A stretch of DNA of 59,732 bases. Origin: an uncultured Anaerotruncus sp. (GTDB lineage Bacteria > Bacillota > Clostridia > Oscillospirales > Ruminococcaceae). The stretch lies in assembly GCF_902490045.1 (NCBI RefSeq), contig NZ_CABUCJ010000001.1:1-59732 (forward strand), read 5' to 3'. Below the pieces are notes generated by a model. It ran no database searches and was not told the origin of the DNA. It worked only from the letters and a program-made list of their open reading frames with translations. Position numbers and translations under genes: made by a program. Positions 16,415-23,473 of this stretch are shown here, piece after piece; the first letter of the stretch is position 1; each line of letters begins with the position of its first letter.

Positions 16415-17362
16415 TTAAACCATGGGTTTTTCCCAGGAACCTCTGGTATCCACGCCGGTCTGGGCAGCGGCCTGCTCCAGTTCCGCCATTTCTTTCGCGT
16501 TCAATGCGACATTCACGGCCTTGACGGCGTCCTCCACCTGCTTGGGGCCGGTGACGCCGATGATCGGAGTCGTCCCCTTGGCGATTGCCCACGCCACCGG
16601 AATCTGCGCCGATGCCACCTGATGCGCCTGCGCGATCTCTTTCATCACGGTGGTCAGCCGCTCAATGCGGGGCAGGAGCGGATTATAGGTGGCGGCGCGC
16701 ATACTGCCCTCCGGCAGCGGGTGGGCGACATCATACTTTCCCGAAAGCGCGCCCTGCTCCAGCACCATATAAGAAAAGAACTCTATTCCTTTCTCTTTAC
16801 AGTAATCCAAAATTCCGGCATCTTCCGAAGAACGGTACAGCAGGCTGTAATGATTTTGAACTGCGGAGAGATGCACACCCTCGGCGTACAGGATTTCCTC
16901 AGCGCGCTTGATCTGCTCCAGATTGTGGTTGGAAACGCCAACGCGCTTCACCTTGCCGCTCTTAACGAGGGGAATGAGGCCCGGTGTCCATTTTTCCACA
17001 TCGCCCGGATTGTGAATCCAATAAAGGTCAATAAAATCCGTACCGAGACGCTTCAGGCTGCTATTGCACATCTCTTCTACGGGGTTTTCGCTTTCCCCGG
17101 CGATATCGGGGGTGAATTTGGTGGAGAGGAGCACATCCTTCCGGGAGTAGGTTTTGGCGAACGTGCCCAGGATGTCCTCAGAGGCGCCCATGCCATAGAC
17201 GACAGCTGTGTCCCAGAAATTGAGTCCGGCTTTCATGGCCGCATCAAAGACCGGCCTGAGCTCCGCCTCGCCCAGATGATTGCCAAAGACTTGATCCCCG
17301 CCGACGGCGCCCACGCCCCAGGACCAGGTGCCCAGCGCGATTTTGGGAGTGTTGTTGTTCAT
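16415..17362 (-). CDS. aldo/keto reductase
   Basis: A 315-residue AKR with the catalytic set in order: Asp (NFWDTAVVYG), Tyr in the same motif, Lys (LLSTKFTP) and His (DLYWIHNPGD). The NADPH-binding C-terminus includes GVTGPKQVEDAVKAV. It probably reduces aldehydes or quinone-like carbonyls in the cytoplasm. AAGGGGA lies just upstream of the ATG. It is the second AKR of the cluster; the other, at 21977-23014, has its own promoter. Confidence 0.92.
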   Translation of the reverse strand: MNNNTPKIALGTWSWGVGAVGGDQVFGNHLGEAELRPVFDAAMKAGLNFWDTAVVYGMGASEDILGTFAKTYSRKDVLLSTKFTPDIAGESENPVEEMCNSSLKRLGTDFIDLYWIHNPGDVEKWTPGLIPLVKSGKVKRVGVSNHNLEQIKRAEEILYAEGVHLSAVQNHYSLLYRSSEDAGILDYCKEKGIEFFSYMVLEQGALSGKYDVAHPLPEGSMRAATYNPLLPRIERLTTVMKEIAQAHQVASAQIPVAWAIAKGTTPIIGVTGPKQVEDAVKAVNVALNAKEMAELEQAAAQTGVDTRGSWEKPMV

Positions 17363-17395
17363 TTGAAAGTCCCCTTTCTCCGAATTTCAAGAAAA

Positions 17396-18892
17396 TCACT
17401 TTACTGCAATGTTGTTTGTTTCCAGCCATGCACTCACATCGCCCGCGAGGCTGGAGCCGCCGGAATAGTGGATATCCAGCGCCTCGCCCATTGCGGCATC
17501 GGGGGCCAGTTTGGCGATTGCCGTCAGGCTCTGCCCGAAGCGGCCGCCGCCATGGCTGCAAAACGGGATAATCGTTTTGCCGGAGAAGTCATATTCCTCC
17601 AGGAAGGAAGCAATGGGCATAGGGATTGACGCCCACCAGTTGGGGTAGCCGATCAGGATGGTGTCGTACTGCTCCATGTTCTCCACATGGGCGGCAAGCT
17701 CCGGACGGGCCTGTGCGTTTTGATCCCGCTGCGCCTCCTCCAGGACGGTATTGTAATCGTCCGAATAGGGGGTTGCCGGCGTGATCTCAAAAAGGTTCGC
17801 GCCCGTCTGGCGCTGGATCTCCTCCGCGACGCCCTGGGTGTTGCCGCCCCAGGAGAAGTAAGCAATCAGGATGTTGCCGCCGTTCGAGTTGCTTTGGCTT
17901 TGCGCGCCGAAGGTGCTGACACTGCCCATCCCCGCCGACGCGTTGCGCGCAAGACGGATACCGAGGTTAAAGCTGCCCTTGTTCTGCTCCATCGTGGCGC
18001 GGTAGGCCGAGCGCATATTTTTTGCGAAGTCGTTCCAGCCGCCACCCCGGTACACCCGCAGGACGCCGGTGTCCGGCCCGGTGGGGTCGGTTTGCGCCGC
18101 GGCATCATAGTCCCCATAGAAATCCCAGACCCACTCGCTCACGTTGCCGTGCATATCGTACAGCCCATAGGCGTTGGGCGCGAAGCTGCCGACTGCGACA
18201 GTGGTTTCCCGGTACTGTCCGGGCCGGGTGGAGAGGTTCCCCTGCGAAAAGTAGTTTTCTTCGATCTGGTAGGGATAGTGGCCGTAGTAGTTGACCTCAT
18301 CCGCGCTGGGGGAGTTTTCCGTGTTGAACGGCGTGGTCGTTCCCGCGCGGCAGGCGTACTCCCACTCCGCCTCGGTGGGCAGGCGGTAGCCGTCCGCGGA
18401 GCGGTCCCAGCTTACGCTCTGCCCGTTGATGGTGTAGGCCGGCGTCAGCCCCTCGCTTTCGCTGCGGGCGTTGCAGTAGGCAATCGCATCAAGCCAGGAG
18501 ACATTTTCCACAGGGAGCCGCTCCCCGGAAAAGCTGCTGGGAGTGCTTCCCATAACCGATTCATATTCCGCCTGGGTCAGTTCATAGGCGCTGATATAGA
18601 AATTGCTGACAGTCACGGTGTGCTGGGTTTCGTCGCCGCTGCGCCAAGCCTCGGAATCGGGGCTGCCCATCTGGAAAGTACCGCCTTCAACCAGGACAAA
18701 GGGCTCCGGCACCTGTGCCGGGGCGGCCTCGGAGGGGGTGAACTGGATCACCTCTTGTTCTTGCGACGGGGTGGAGACTGAAGCTGAAGCAGCGCTCCCG
18801 TAATCGGTTTGCGCGGGCGATTTGTTCCCCGCGCAGGCAGACAAAGAGAAGATCAGCAGAATGGAAAGTGCCAGTGTGGTCCATCGCTTCAT
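17396..18892 (-). CDS. fusion lipoprotein: FGE-sulfatase (SUMF1) fold domain plus flavodoxin
   Basis: A 498-residue predicted lipoprotein: signal with lipobox LSAC (Cys20), Ser/Ala linker, FGE/SUMF1-type domain (~65-318), a short Ser/Asn-rich linker and a C-terminal flavodoxin (~343-498). The FGE domain shows FQMGSPDSEAWRSGDETQHT, WEYACRAGTTTPF, YDMHGNVSEWVWDFYG and VYRGGGWNDFAKNMRSAYRA. At the place of the catalytic Cys pair of true formylglycine-generating enzymes it reads NMRSAYR, so formylglycine synthesis is unlikely and a binding or scaffold role is more likely. The flavodoxin has AYFSWGGNTQGVAEEI and IGYPNWWASIPMPIASF. ATG 18892 follows AGGTGAAGT; a GTG three codons earlier is possible. 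I know of no characterised protein with this architecture. Confidence 0.9.
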   Translation of the reverse strand: MKRWTTLALSILLIFSLSACAGNKSPAQTDYGSAASASVSTPSQEQEVIQFTPSEAAPAQVPEPFVLVEGGTFQMGSPDSEAWRSGDETQHTVTVSNFYISAYELTQAEYESVMGSTPSSFSGERLPVENVSWLDAIAYCNARSESEGLTPAYTINGQSVSWDRSADGYRLPTEAEWEYACRAGTTTPFNTENSPSADEVNYYGHYPYQIEENYFSQGNLSTRPGQYRETTVAVGSFAPNAYGLYDMHGNVSEWVWDFYGDYDAAAQTDPTGPDTGVLRVYRGGGWNDFAKNMRSAYRATMEQNKGSFNLGIRLARNASAGMGSVSTFGAQSQSNSNGGNILIAYFSWGGNTQGVAEEIQRQTGANLFEITPATPYSDDYNTVLEEAQRDQNAQARPELAAHVENMEQYDTILIGYPNWWASIPMPIASFLEEYDFSGKTIIPFCSHGGGRFGQSLTAIAKLAPDAAMGEALDIHYSGGSSLAGDVSAWLETNNIAVK

Positions 18893-18905
18893 ATACTTCA
18901 CCTGC

Positions 18906-19667
18906 TTACTGCGCCAGGCCGATCTTGGTCAGCCATTCGGTCACGGCGCCGCCGGGATTTTGGGACGCGGAGCTGGAAAGGGAAAGACCGTCCGTAATGG
19001 TTGCGCCCGGCTCCAGACCGGCGATGGTGCGGAGCGTGCCCGAGAAGCCGCTGCCGCCGCTGGACACAAAGGGGGCGATGGTCTTACCGGACAGGTCGTA
19101 GGCATCCAGGAAGCTGTAAAGGATCATCGGCATATCGCCCCACCAGTTGGGGAAGCCCAGATAGACGACATCGTAGCTGGCGAAGTTCTCGATGCCGCCG
19201 GTGATCTCCGGGCGGGCGTTTTCGCTCTGCTCGTTCTGCGCCTCGTCGAGGACGGTGTTGTAGTCGGTGGAATAGGGGATGACGGGTACCAGCTCGAACG
19301 TGTCCGCGCCGGTCTGGCTGGCGATTTCGCCCGCGATGGTTTTGGTGTTGCCCGACCAGGAGAAATAGACCACCAGCGCCTTTGCGCCGGTTTCCTCCGG
19401 CTGGGCGGGAGCCTCTTCAGAGAGGGATTCTGGCGCGGATGCCGGTTCAGAAGACATTTCGGCGGATGGCGCCGGTGCAGCTGTCGGTTCAGAGAATGCC
19501 TCGGAGGGGGCTTCGGATGTGGATTCCACAGGCGCGGACACCGCCGAAGAAGAAACAGCGGCGGCGGAAGCCGGTGCGGAACTTGATGGGGTGGAAGCGG
19601 AACCGCCGCACGCCGCCAGCGAGAGCGGCATTGTAAAGGCTAAGAGGAATGCAAATATTTTTTTCAT
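18906..19667 (-). CDS. flavodoxin-domain lipoprotein
   Basis: A 253-residue predicted lipoprotein. The signal is MKKIFAFLLAFTMPLSLAAC with lipobox Cys20. A Ser/Ala/Glu/Pro linker of ~85 residues spans the cell-wall zone, and a flavodoxin domain starts near residue 108. VVYFSWSGNTKTIAGEIAS is the FMN phosphate loop, with LGFPNWWGDMPMILYSF and PFVSSGGSGFSG as flavin loops, all intact. The start at 19667 has GGAAGGAGT upstream. It is separated from the FGE-flavodoxin gene by 13 bp, so the two surface flavodoxins are made together. Confidence 0.9.
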   Translation of the reverse strand: MKKIFAFLLAFTMPLSLAACGGSASTPSSSAPASAAAVSSSAVSAPVESTSEAPSEAFSEPTAAPAPSAEMSSEPASAPESLSEEAPAQPEETGAKALVVYFSWSGNTKTIAGEIASQTGADTFELVPVIPYSTDYNTVLDEAQNEQSENARPEITGGIENFASYDVVYLGFPNWWGDMPMILYSFLDAYDLSGKTIAPFVSSGGSGFSGTLRTIAGLEPGATITDGLSLSSSASQNPGGAVTEWLTKIGLAQ

Positions 19668-19737
19668 GTTGATTGACTCCTTCCTAATTGTTTTGAACGA
19701 TCCGGGCAATCCCGGTTGTTAATCTGACGCCGGTTTT

Positions 19738-19947
19738 TCAAATGCCGGACTTTATGAACATACTTTCCGGGGGGATCTGCTCCATTGACTGTTTCCAGTC
19801 CTCCTTCGGCACATCCTGAACAGAAACCGACACGACCTTTTCTTCAATTTTGAGCTCGTCACAAATCAGCCGCTGGACCTTGACCGCCAGCGCCTTTTTG
19901 GTTTCATCGTCTCTCCCTGGGAACATGGTGATTGCAATATGCGGCAT
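19738..19947 (-). CDS. 4-oxalocrotonate tautomerase-family protein
   Basis: 69 residues. Pro2, directly after the initiator Met (MPHIAITMFPGRDDETKKAL), is the catalytic N-terminal proline of the tautomerase superfamily once Met is removed. The body VKVQRLICDELKIEEKVVSV fits the beta-alpha-beta fold. The start at 19947 has AAAGGAGGAGAT upstream; the longer open frame would bury the proline and is rejected. The substrate is probably an enol/keto or unsaturated acid, unknown here. Confidence 0.85.
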   Translation of the reverse strand: MPHIAITMFPGRDDETKKALAVKVQRLICDELKIEEKVVSVSVQDVPKEDWKQSMEQIPPESMFIKSGI

Positions 19948-19972
19948 AAAATCTCCTCCTTTAAGACTGCGT

Positions 19973-20521
19973 TCATGGTTTTCCAAGCGACATACACGCC
20001 GCGATGGTCTCGCCGGTCTTGAGGTAGGTATAACCCGGCATCTCAAACAATACTGGCTTGAATTTGCCGAAATCTGGTTTTGTACCGTCCCTGGTCAAAA
20101 TGGACTCCTCCGCAAAGGTGTGGACGATTTTGAGCATGAAGTTTTCAAACGCGGCGGTTTCGTACACATCTTCCACGGTGCATTCCATGGAAATCTTTGC
20201 TTCGTCAATCATAGGGGTGCCAGCTTCTCCTGTCGTGTAGGAGAACACCTTAGATTTATCTGTCTTTCCGCCGCTGACACAGCCTACATAGTCGGCCTTT
20301 TGCAGCCAGCCTTCATCCACCACATTGATGGACAGCGCCCGGTTTTCCCGAATCCCTTGATTGATGTAGTGCGCTTTGGCAAGGCTTACCATCACCAGGT
20401 CATGGGAAGGGATACCGGTATGCGCCGCCAGCGTCCAGGTAGGCTTGCCTTGCACTATCGCGCCTACGACGACCACCGGCACAGGGTAAAGGGCGCCGAT
20501 ACTGCCCAAATCTTTTTTCAT
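19973..20521 (-). CDS. flavin reductase-like FMN-binding protein
   Basis: 182 residues of the flavin reductase family. SIGALYPVPVVVVGAIVQGKP is followed by ...TLAAHTGIPSHDLVMVSLAK, the typical split-barrel FMN-binding start, and KADYVGCVSGGKTDKSKV. ATG 20521 is used; a TTG three codons upstream overlaps the merR stop. It likely makes reduced flavin or reduces a flavin-bound substrate. With the flavodoxins it completes a flavin-centred operon. Confidence 0.85.
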   Translation of the reverse strand: MKKDLGSIGALYPVPVVVVGAIVQGKPTWTLAAHTGIPSHDLVMVSLAKAHYINQGIRENRALSINVVDEGWLQKADYVGCVSGGKTDKSKVFSYTTGEAGTPMIDEAKISMECTVEDVYETAAFENFMLKIVHTFAEESILTRDGTKPDFGKFKPVLFEMPGYTYLKTGETIAACMSLGKP

Positions 20522-20526
20522 TGCGA

Positions 20527-20877
20527 TCAAATCCCTTTCTTTTTCATTTTAAACCGAAGATAGTCCAGCCGATCCAGTTGCCTTTCCCGGAAATGGATTT
20601 CGTCCAGCGTGTCGCTGCGCTTGTCGGTTAGCATCCGCAGCCGCTCCTGTTCGGTGGAGTCTCCCGCCAGCATCAGGCGCATATAGGTTTCGATTTCCTT
20701 GTTGCTGAAACCGATATCGTGCAGGGTCATGATCATGCTGAGGCGTTCGATATCCCTGTCGTCATACTGCCATGCGCCCATGACTTTTTTGACCTCACCG
20801 CAGAGTCCCCAGCTTTCATATTCGTCCAGTACCTCTACAGGGATGTTGTAATGCTCACTTGCTTCCGTCTTTGTCAT
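20527..20877 (-). CDS. MerR-family transcriptional regulator
   Basis: 116 residues. The N-terminal HTH (SEHYNIPVEVLDEYESWGL) departs from the classic MerR start. It is followed by RDIERLSMIMTLHDIGFSNKEIETY and a coiled-coil dimer helix (about 75-112). There is no cysteine metal site after the helix, so it is probably not a metal sensor. It is the first gene of the operon that starts at the promoter 20942-20970 and runs to 11568, so it probably tunes its own operon. Confidence 0.85.
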   Translation of the reverse strand: MTKTEASEHYNIPVEVLDEYESWGLCGEVKKVMGAWQYDDRDIERLSMIMTLHDIGFSNKEIETYMRLMLAGDSTEQERLRMLTDKRSDTLDEIHFRERQLDRLDYLRFKMKKKGI

Positions 20878-20941
20878 TTTTTGTTTGACTCCTCTCCACG
20901 CGGAATAAAAAATAAAGGCGCTCCCTCTCGGGTACGCCTTT

Positions 20942-20985
20942 AGTATAAAACTCGCCTATTGATATGTCTAATACTTATATCGTAT
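20942..20985 (-). promoter_or_regulatory. promoter of the merR-flavodoxin operon with LysR-type box
   Basis: On the minus strand TAGACA (20970-20965) and TATACT (20947-20942) are 17 bp apart. Directly upstream of the -35, ATAC-N7-GTAT at 20971-20985 is the textbook LysR-type binding motif. It is placed as an activator site and overlaps the lysR stop codon. The conserved GAAATGC lies at 20991-20997. The same arrangement recurs at 23064-23107. Confidence 0.8.
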
Positions 20986-21865
20986 TCATTGAAATGCCTG
21001 TTACGCATTTCTGGGAGTATTCAAGAAATGCGGCTGTGGTGGGAGCGGTCATCTGATCTTTCTTCCACACCAAAACAGAACCGCTCTCCATGGGCGGGGA
21101 AAGTGGAATAAAGTAGGTATCGTCATAACTGCAATCCAACTTGATGCAGACGGCTGCGCCGATTTTGTTGCGCACCAGGATTGCCGCATTGTAAAGCAGG
21201 TTATAGAGGCCCACGATATGCAGATCGTCAAAATCAACCCCAAAGCAGTTGGCGATGAACCCCTGAATCAGATTACCGTTGGGAACCATTAAGGGGACAT
21301 TCAATAGTTCGGATGGGCTGACGGACTGTTTCCCGGCAAGTTCAGAATCCTTGTGAACCAGTACGCCCCAGGTTTCCTTCTGCGGCACCTGCAAGAAAGC
21401 ATATTTTGTCATGTCCACAGGCTCGGGCACAAGCCCCATATCCAGGAGTCCGTTTTCGATGCGCTCCTTGATGCTGTCCGTATTGCTGCTGAAAATGCTC
21501 ATTTGAACAAGAGGGTGCTCTGCTTGAAATCGGGCCAGGAGCTTCGCAAGGAAGTCCACACTTTGCAGCTCGCCGCAGCCAATCGAGATTTCACCCGTCA
21601 GCTCCGCATCCTTCTGCATCAAATCCAGCCTTGTTTTTTCCGCCAGGCTGATCAGCTCCTGCGCCCGCCGCTTTAAGAGCATCCCCTCCTCGGTGAGGAT
21701 GATACTGTGGTTGCTCCGCTGAAACAACTTGACGCCCAGTTCCTCCTCCAGCTGCATGAGCTGGCGGGATAAGGTAGGCTGCGTCACGTGCAAAAGCTGA
21801 GCTGCCTTTGTGATGTTTTCCTCCCGGGCCGCCATCAAAAAATAGTTTAATACACGCAGTTCCAT
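20975..21865 (-). CDS. LysR-family transcriptional regulator
   Basis: A 296-residue LTTR. The winged HTH lies at residues 1-60 (NYFLMAAREENITKAAQLL, VTQPTLSRQLMQLEEELG), then the linker helix and a periplasmic-binding-like effector domain (from ~90). The start at 21865 follows GAGGTGAGCCT; an upstream in-frame start is rejected because the family N-terminus is MELRVLNYF. Its gene is preceded by its own promoter and an inverted repeat. The boxes at 20971-20985 and 23093-23107 make it the likely activator of both flanking transcripts. The inducer is unknown; electrophiles or quinones would fit the cargo. Confidence 0.93.
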   Translation of the reverse strand: MELRVLNYFLMAAREENITKAAQLLHVTQPTLSRQLMQLEEELGVKLFQRSNHSIILTEEGMLLKRRAQELISLAEKTRLDLMQKDAELTGEISIGCGELQSVDFLAKLLARFQAEHPLVQMSIFSSNTDSIKERIENGLLDMGLVPEPVDMTKYAFLQVPQKETWGVLVHKDSELAGKQSVSPSELLNVPLMVPNGNLIQGFIANCFGVDFDDLHIVGLYNLLYNAAILVRNKIGAAVCIKLDCSYDDTYFIPLSPPMESGSVLVWKKDQMTAPTTAAFLEYSQKCVTGISMNTI

Positions 21866-21885
21866 AGGCTCACCTCTTTGCCCAC

Positions 21886-21927
21886 AGTATAGCACAGGGT
21901 TAACGCATAATCAACATATCTTATGTT
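21886..21927 (-). promoter_or_regulatory. lysR promoter with inverted repeat
   Basis: On the minus strand TTGATT (21914-21909) and TATACT (21891-21886) are 17 bp apart. AACATA-TCT-TATGTT at 21913-21927 overlaps the -35, as expected for autorepression. GAAATGC follows at 21930-21936, at the same offset as in the two ATAC-N7-GTAT sites, which suggests one regulator binds all three. Confidence 0.7.
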
Positions 21928-21976
21928 AAGAAATGCTATATTCCTATATCTGTTTTTCAAACAGAATAAGAGGGCC

Positions 21977-23014
21977 TCAGAGTGTTTGGTCCCCAATTGA
22001 CCAGGTGGGTGAAGCCTTTAACATTTTTTCATTGTTTTCCGCCATCACGCCCACCAGCTTGTGAAGAATATAGGCTTCCTCCAAATAACAGATTTCTTCT
22101 TCTGACAGGGTAAGCTCCACAGCCTTTGCTGCGCCCTCAATATGATGGAGCTTGGTGGCGCCGACAACTGGAGAATCCACCTTTGTCAACAGCCACGCCA
22201 GAGAGATTTCCGTCATGGAAATACCCTTTTGCTTGGCCAGCTCCGCCACACGTTCGATGATCACACCGTCCTGTTGCGCTGTGGCGTCATACTTGAATCT
22301 CGCGTAGCTGTCCTCCCGCAGACGTTTCGATGTCTCACCAGGGTGCCTGGAAAGCCGTCCTCCGGCCAGCGCGCTGTAGGGCGTCAACGCAATGTTTTCT
22401 TCTCGACAGAGGGGAACCATTTCCCGTTCCTCCTCGCGGAAAAGCAGGTTATAATGTCCTTGAATGGAAACAAATTTCGCAAAGCCTTCTCTTTCAGCCA
22501 GGGCATTCGCCTTGGCAAGCTGCCACGCAAAGCAGTTGGAGATTCCGATGTAATGGGCCTTTCCCGCCTTTACGATGCGGTTGAGTCCGTCCATGATCTC
22601 GTAAAGCGGCGTTGCAAAATCCCACATATGGTAGATATAGAGATCCACATAGTCCATGCCGAGATTTTGCAGGCTTTTATCGATCATCCGCTGGATGTGC
22701 TGCTGCCCGCTGATCCCGTTTTCAAGATCCGTGGCGGTGCGGGGCAGGAACTTGGTGGCCACGACCACCTCGTTGCGCTTTGCATAATCCCGCAGCGCCC
22801 GGCCCACATACTGCTCGCTGGTGCCGCTCTGGTAGGCGATGGCCGTGTCGTAAAAATTCACGCCCAGCTCCAAGCCGCGCCGGATGATCTCTCTGGAATG
22901 CGCTTCATCCAGCGTCCAAGAGTGCTGGCCCTTCTGCGCGTCGCCAAAGCCCATGCAGCCCATGCAGATTCGCGAGACTCGCAAATCAGAAGCACCCAGT
23001 TTTGTGTACTCCAC
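21977..23014 (-). CDS. aldo/keto reductase
   Basis: 345 residues. The catalytic set is Asp and Tyr (NFYDTAIAYQSGTSEQYVG), Lys (VVATKFLPR) and His (LYIYHMWD). The NADP-binding C-terminus is PVVGATKLHHIEGAAKAVEL. It resembles the YhdN/Gpr group of general stress reductases. It is transcribed alone from the LysR-box promoter at 23064-23092, upstream of lysR on the same strand. It probably reduces reactive carbonyls; the substrate cannot be read from sequence. Confidence 0.92.
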   Translation of the reverse strand: MEYTKLGASDLRVSRICMGCMGFGDAQKGQHSWTLDEAHSREIIRRGLELGVNFYDTAIAYQSGTSEQYVGRALRDYAKRNEVVVATKFLPRTATDLENGISGQQHIQRMIDKSLQNLGMDYVDLYIYHMWDFATPLYEIMDGLNRIVKAGKAHYIGISNCFAWQLAKANALAEREGFAKFVSIQGHYNLLFREEEREMVPLCREENIALTPYSALAGGRLSRHPGETSKRLREDSYARFKYDATAQQDGVIIERVAELAKQKGISMTEISLAWLLTKVDSPVVGATKLHHIEGAAKAVELTLSEEEICYLEEAYILHKLVGVMAENNEKMLKASPTWSIGDQTL

Positions 23015-23063
23015 TTTTCATCCGCCTTTCATACATAAACGAAGAACTCCTCAGGTTACTTTC

Positions 23064-23107
23064 ATTATAGGGCCTTGTTACTGATATAGCTAATACTTAA
23101 AATGTAT
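23064..23107 (-). promoter_or_regulatory. aldo/keto reductase promoter with LysR-type box
   Basis: On the minus strand the -10 is TATAAT (23069-23064) and a weak -35 TAGCTA (23092-23087) is 17 bp away. ATAC-N7-GTAT at 23093-23107 abuts the -35, and GAAATGC follows at 23113-23119. Perfect -10, poor -35 and an adjacent LTTR box are what an activator-dependent promoter looks like. Confidence 0.8.
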
Positions 23108-23180
23108 TGTCAGAAATGCCTTTTGCAAATTTATTTCTCTATATTTTATGATGTTCTAATTATATAAGCGTTGGAAGTCT

Positions 23181-23208
23181 TTGATTTTTCCAATTGCTTT
23201 GATATAAT
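23181..23208 (+). promoter_or_regulatory. promoter for abrB-like gene and serine recombinase
   Basis: TTGATT (23181-23186) and TATAAT (23203-23208) are 16 bp apart on the plus strand. It is divergent from the aldo/keto reductase promoter and 41 bp ahead of the AbrB-like start. Confidence 0.65.
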
Positions 23209-23249
23209 TAGTGTAAGGAATACATTACTCGGCGAAAGGGGCGTCATAG

Positions 23250-23438
23250 ATGGAGCTTGCAAAGATTACCGCCAAAGGGCAAATTACGATACCGATTGGT
23301 ATCCGCCGAAAATTGGGCGTCAAAGAAGGAGACAAGATCCTTTTTATTGAAGAAAATGGAAAAATCTATCTTTCAAATGCATCCAAGATACCCTTGGACG
23401 CATTGGTGAAAGCGACCTTTGTAGAAGAAGCGGAATAA
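23250..23438 (+). CDS. AbrB/SpoVT-family DNA-binding protein
   Basis: 62 residues: MELAKITAKGQITIPIGIRR and KLGVKEGDKILFIEENGK make a complete swapped-hairpin AbrB/MazE domain. No toxin gene follows; the next gene, 35 bp on, is the serine recombinase. It is therefore more likely a transcription factor for the recombinase than an antitoxin. GAAAGGGG lies upstream of the ATG. Confidence 0.88.
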   Translation: MELAKITAKGQITIPIGIRRKLGVKEGDKILFIEENGKIYLSNASKIPLDALVKATFVEEAE

Positions 23439-23473
23439 GTTGACTGTTCTATTTTTCAAAGGAGGTGAAAGTT

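Noticed and set aside
16118..17629. 503-codon plus-strand open frame in the redox operon
   Set aside because: Antisense to the aldo/keto reductase and the fusion-gene end, with no motif or ribosome site.
23250..23438. AbrB-like gene as the antitoxin of a toxin-antitoxin pair
   Set aside because: No toxin-sized gene adjoins it; the next gene is the recombinase.
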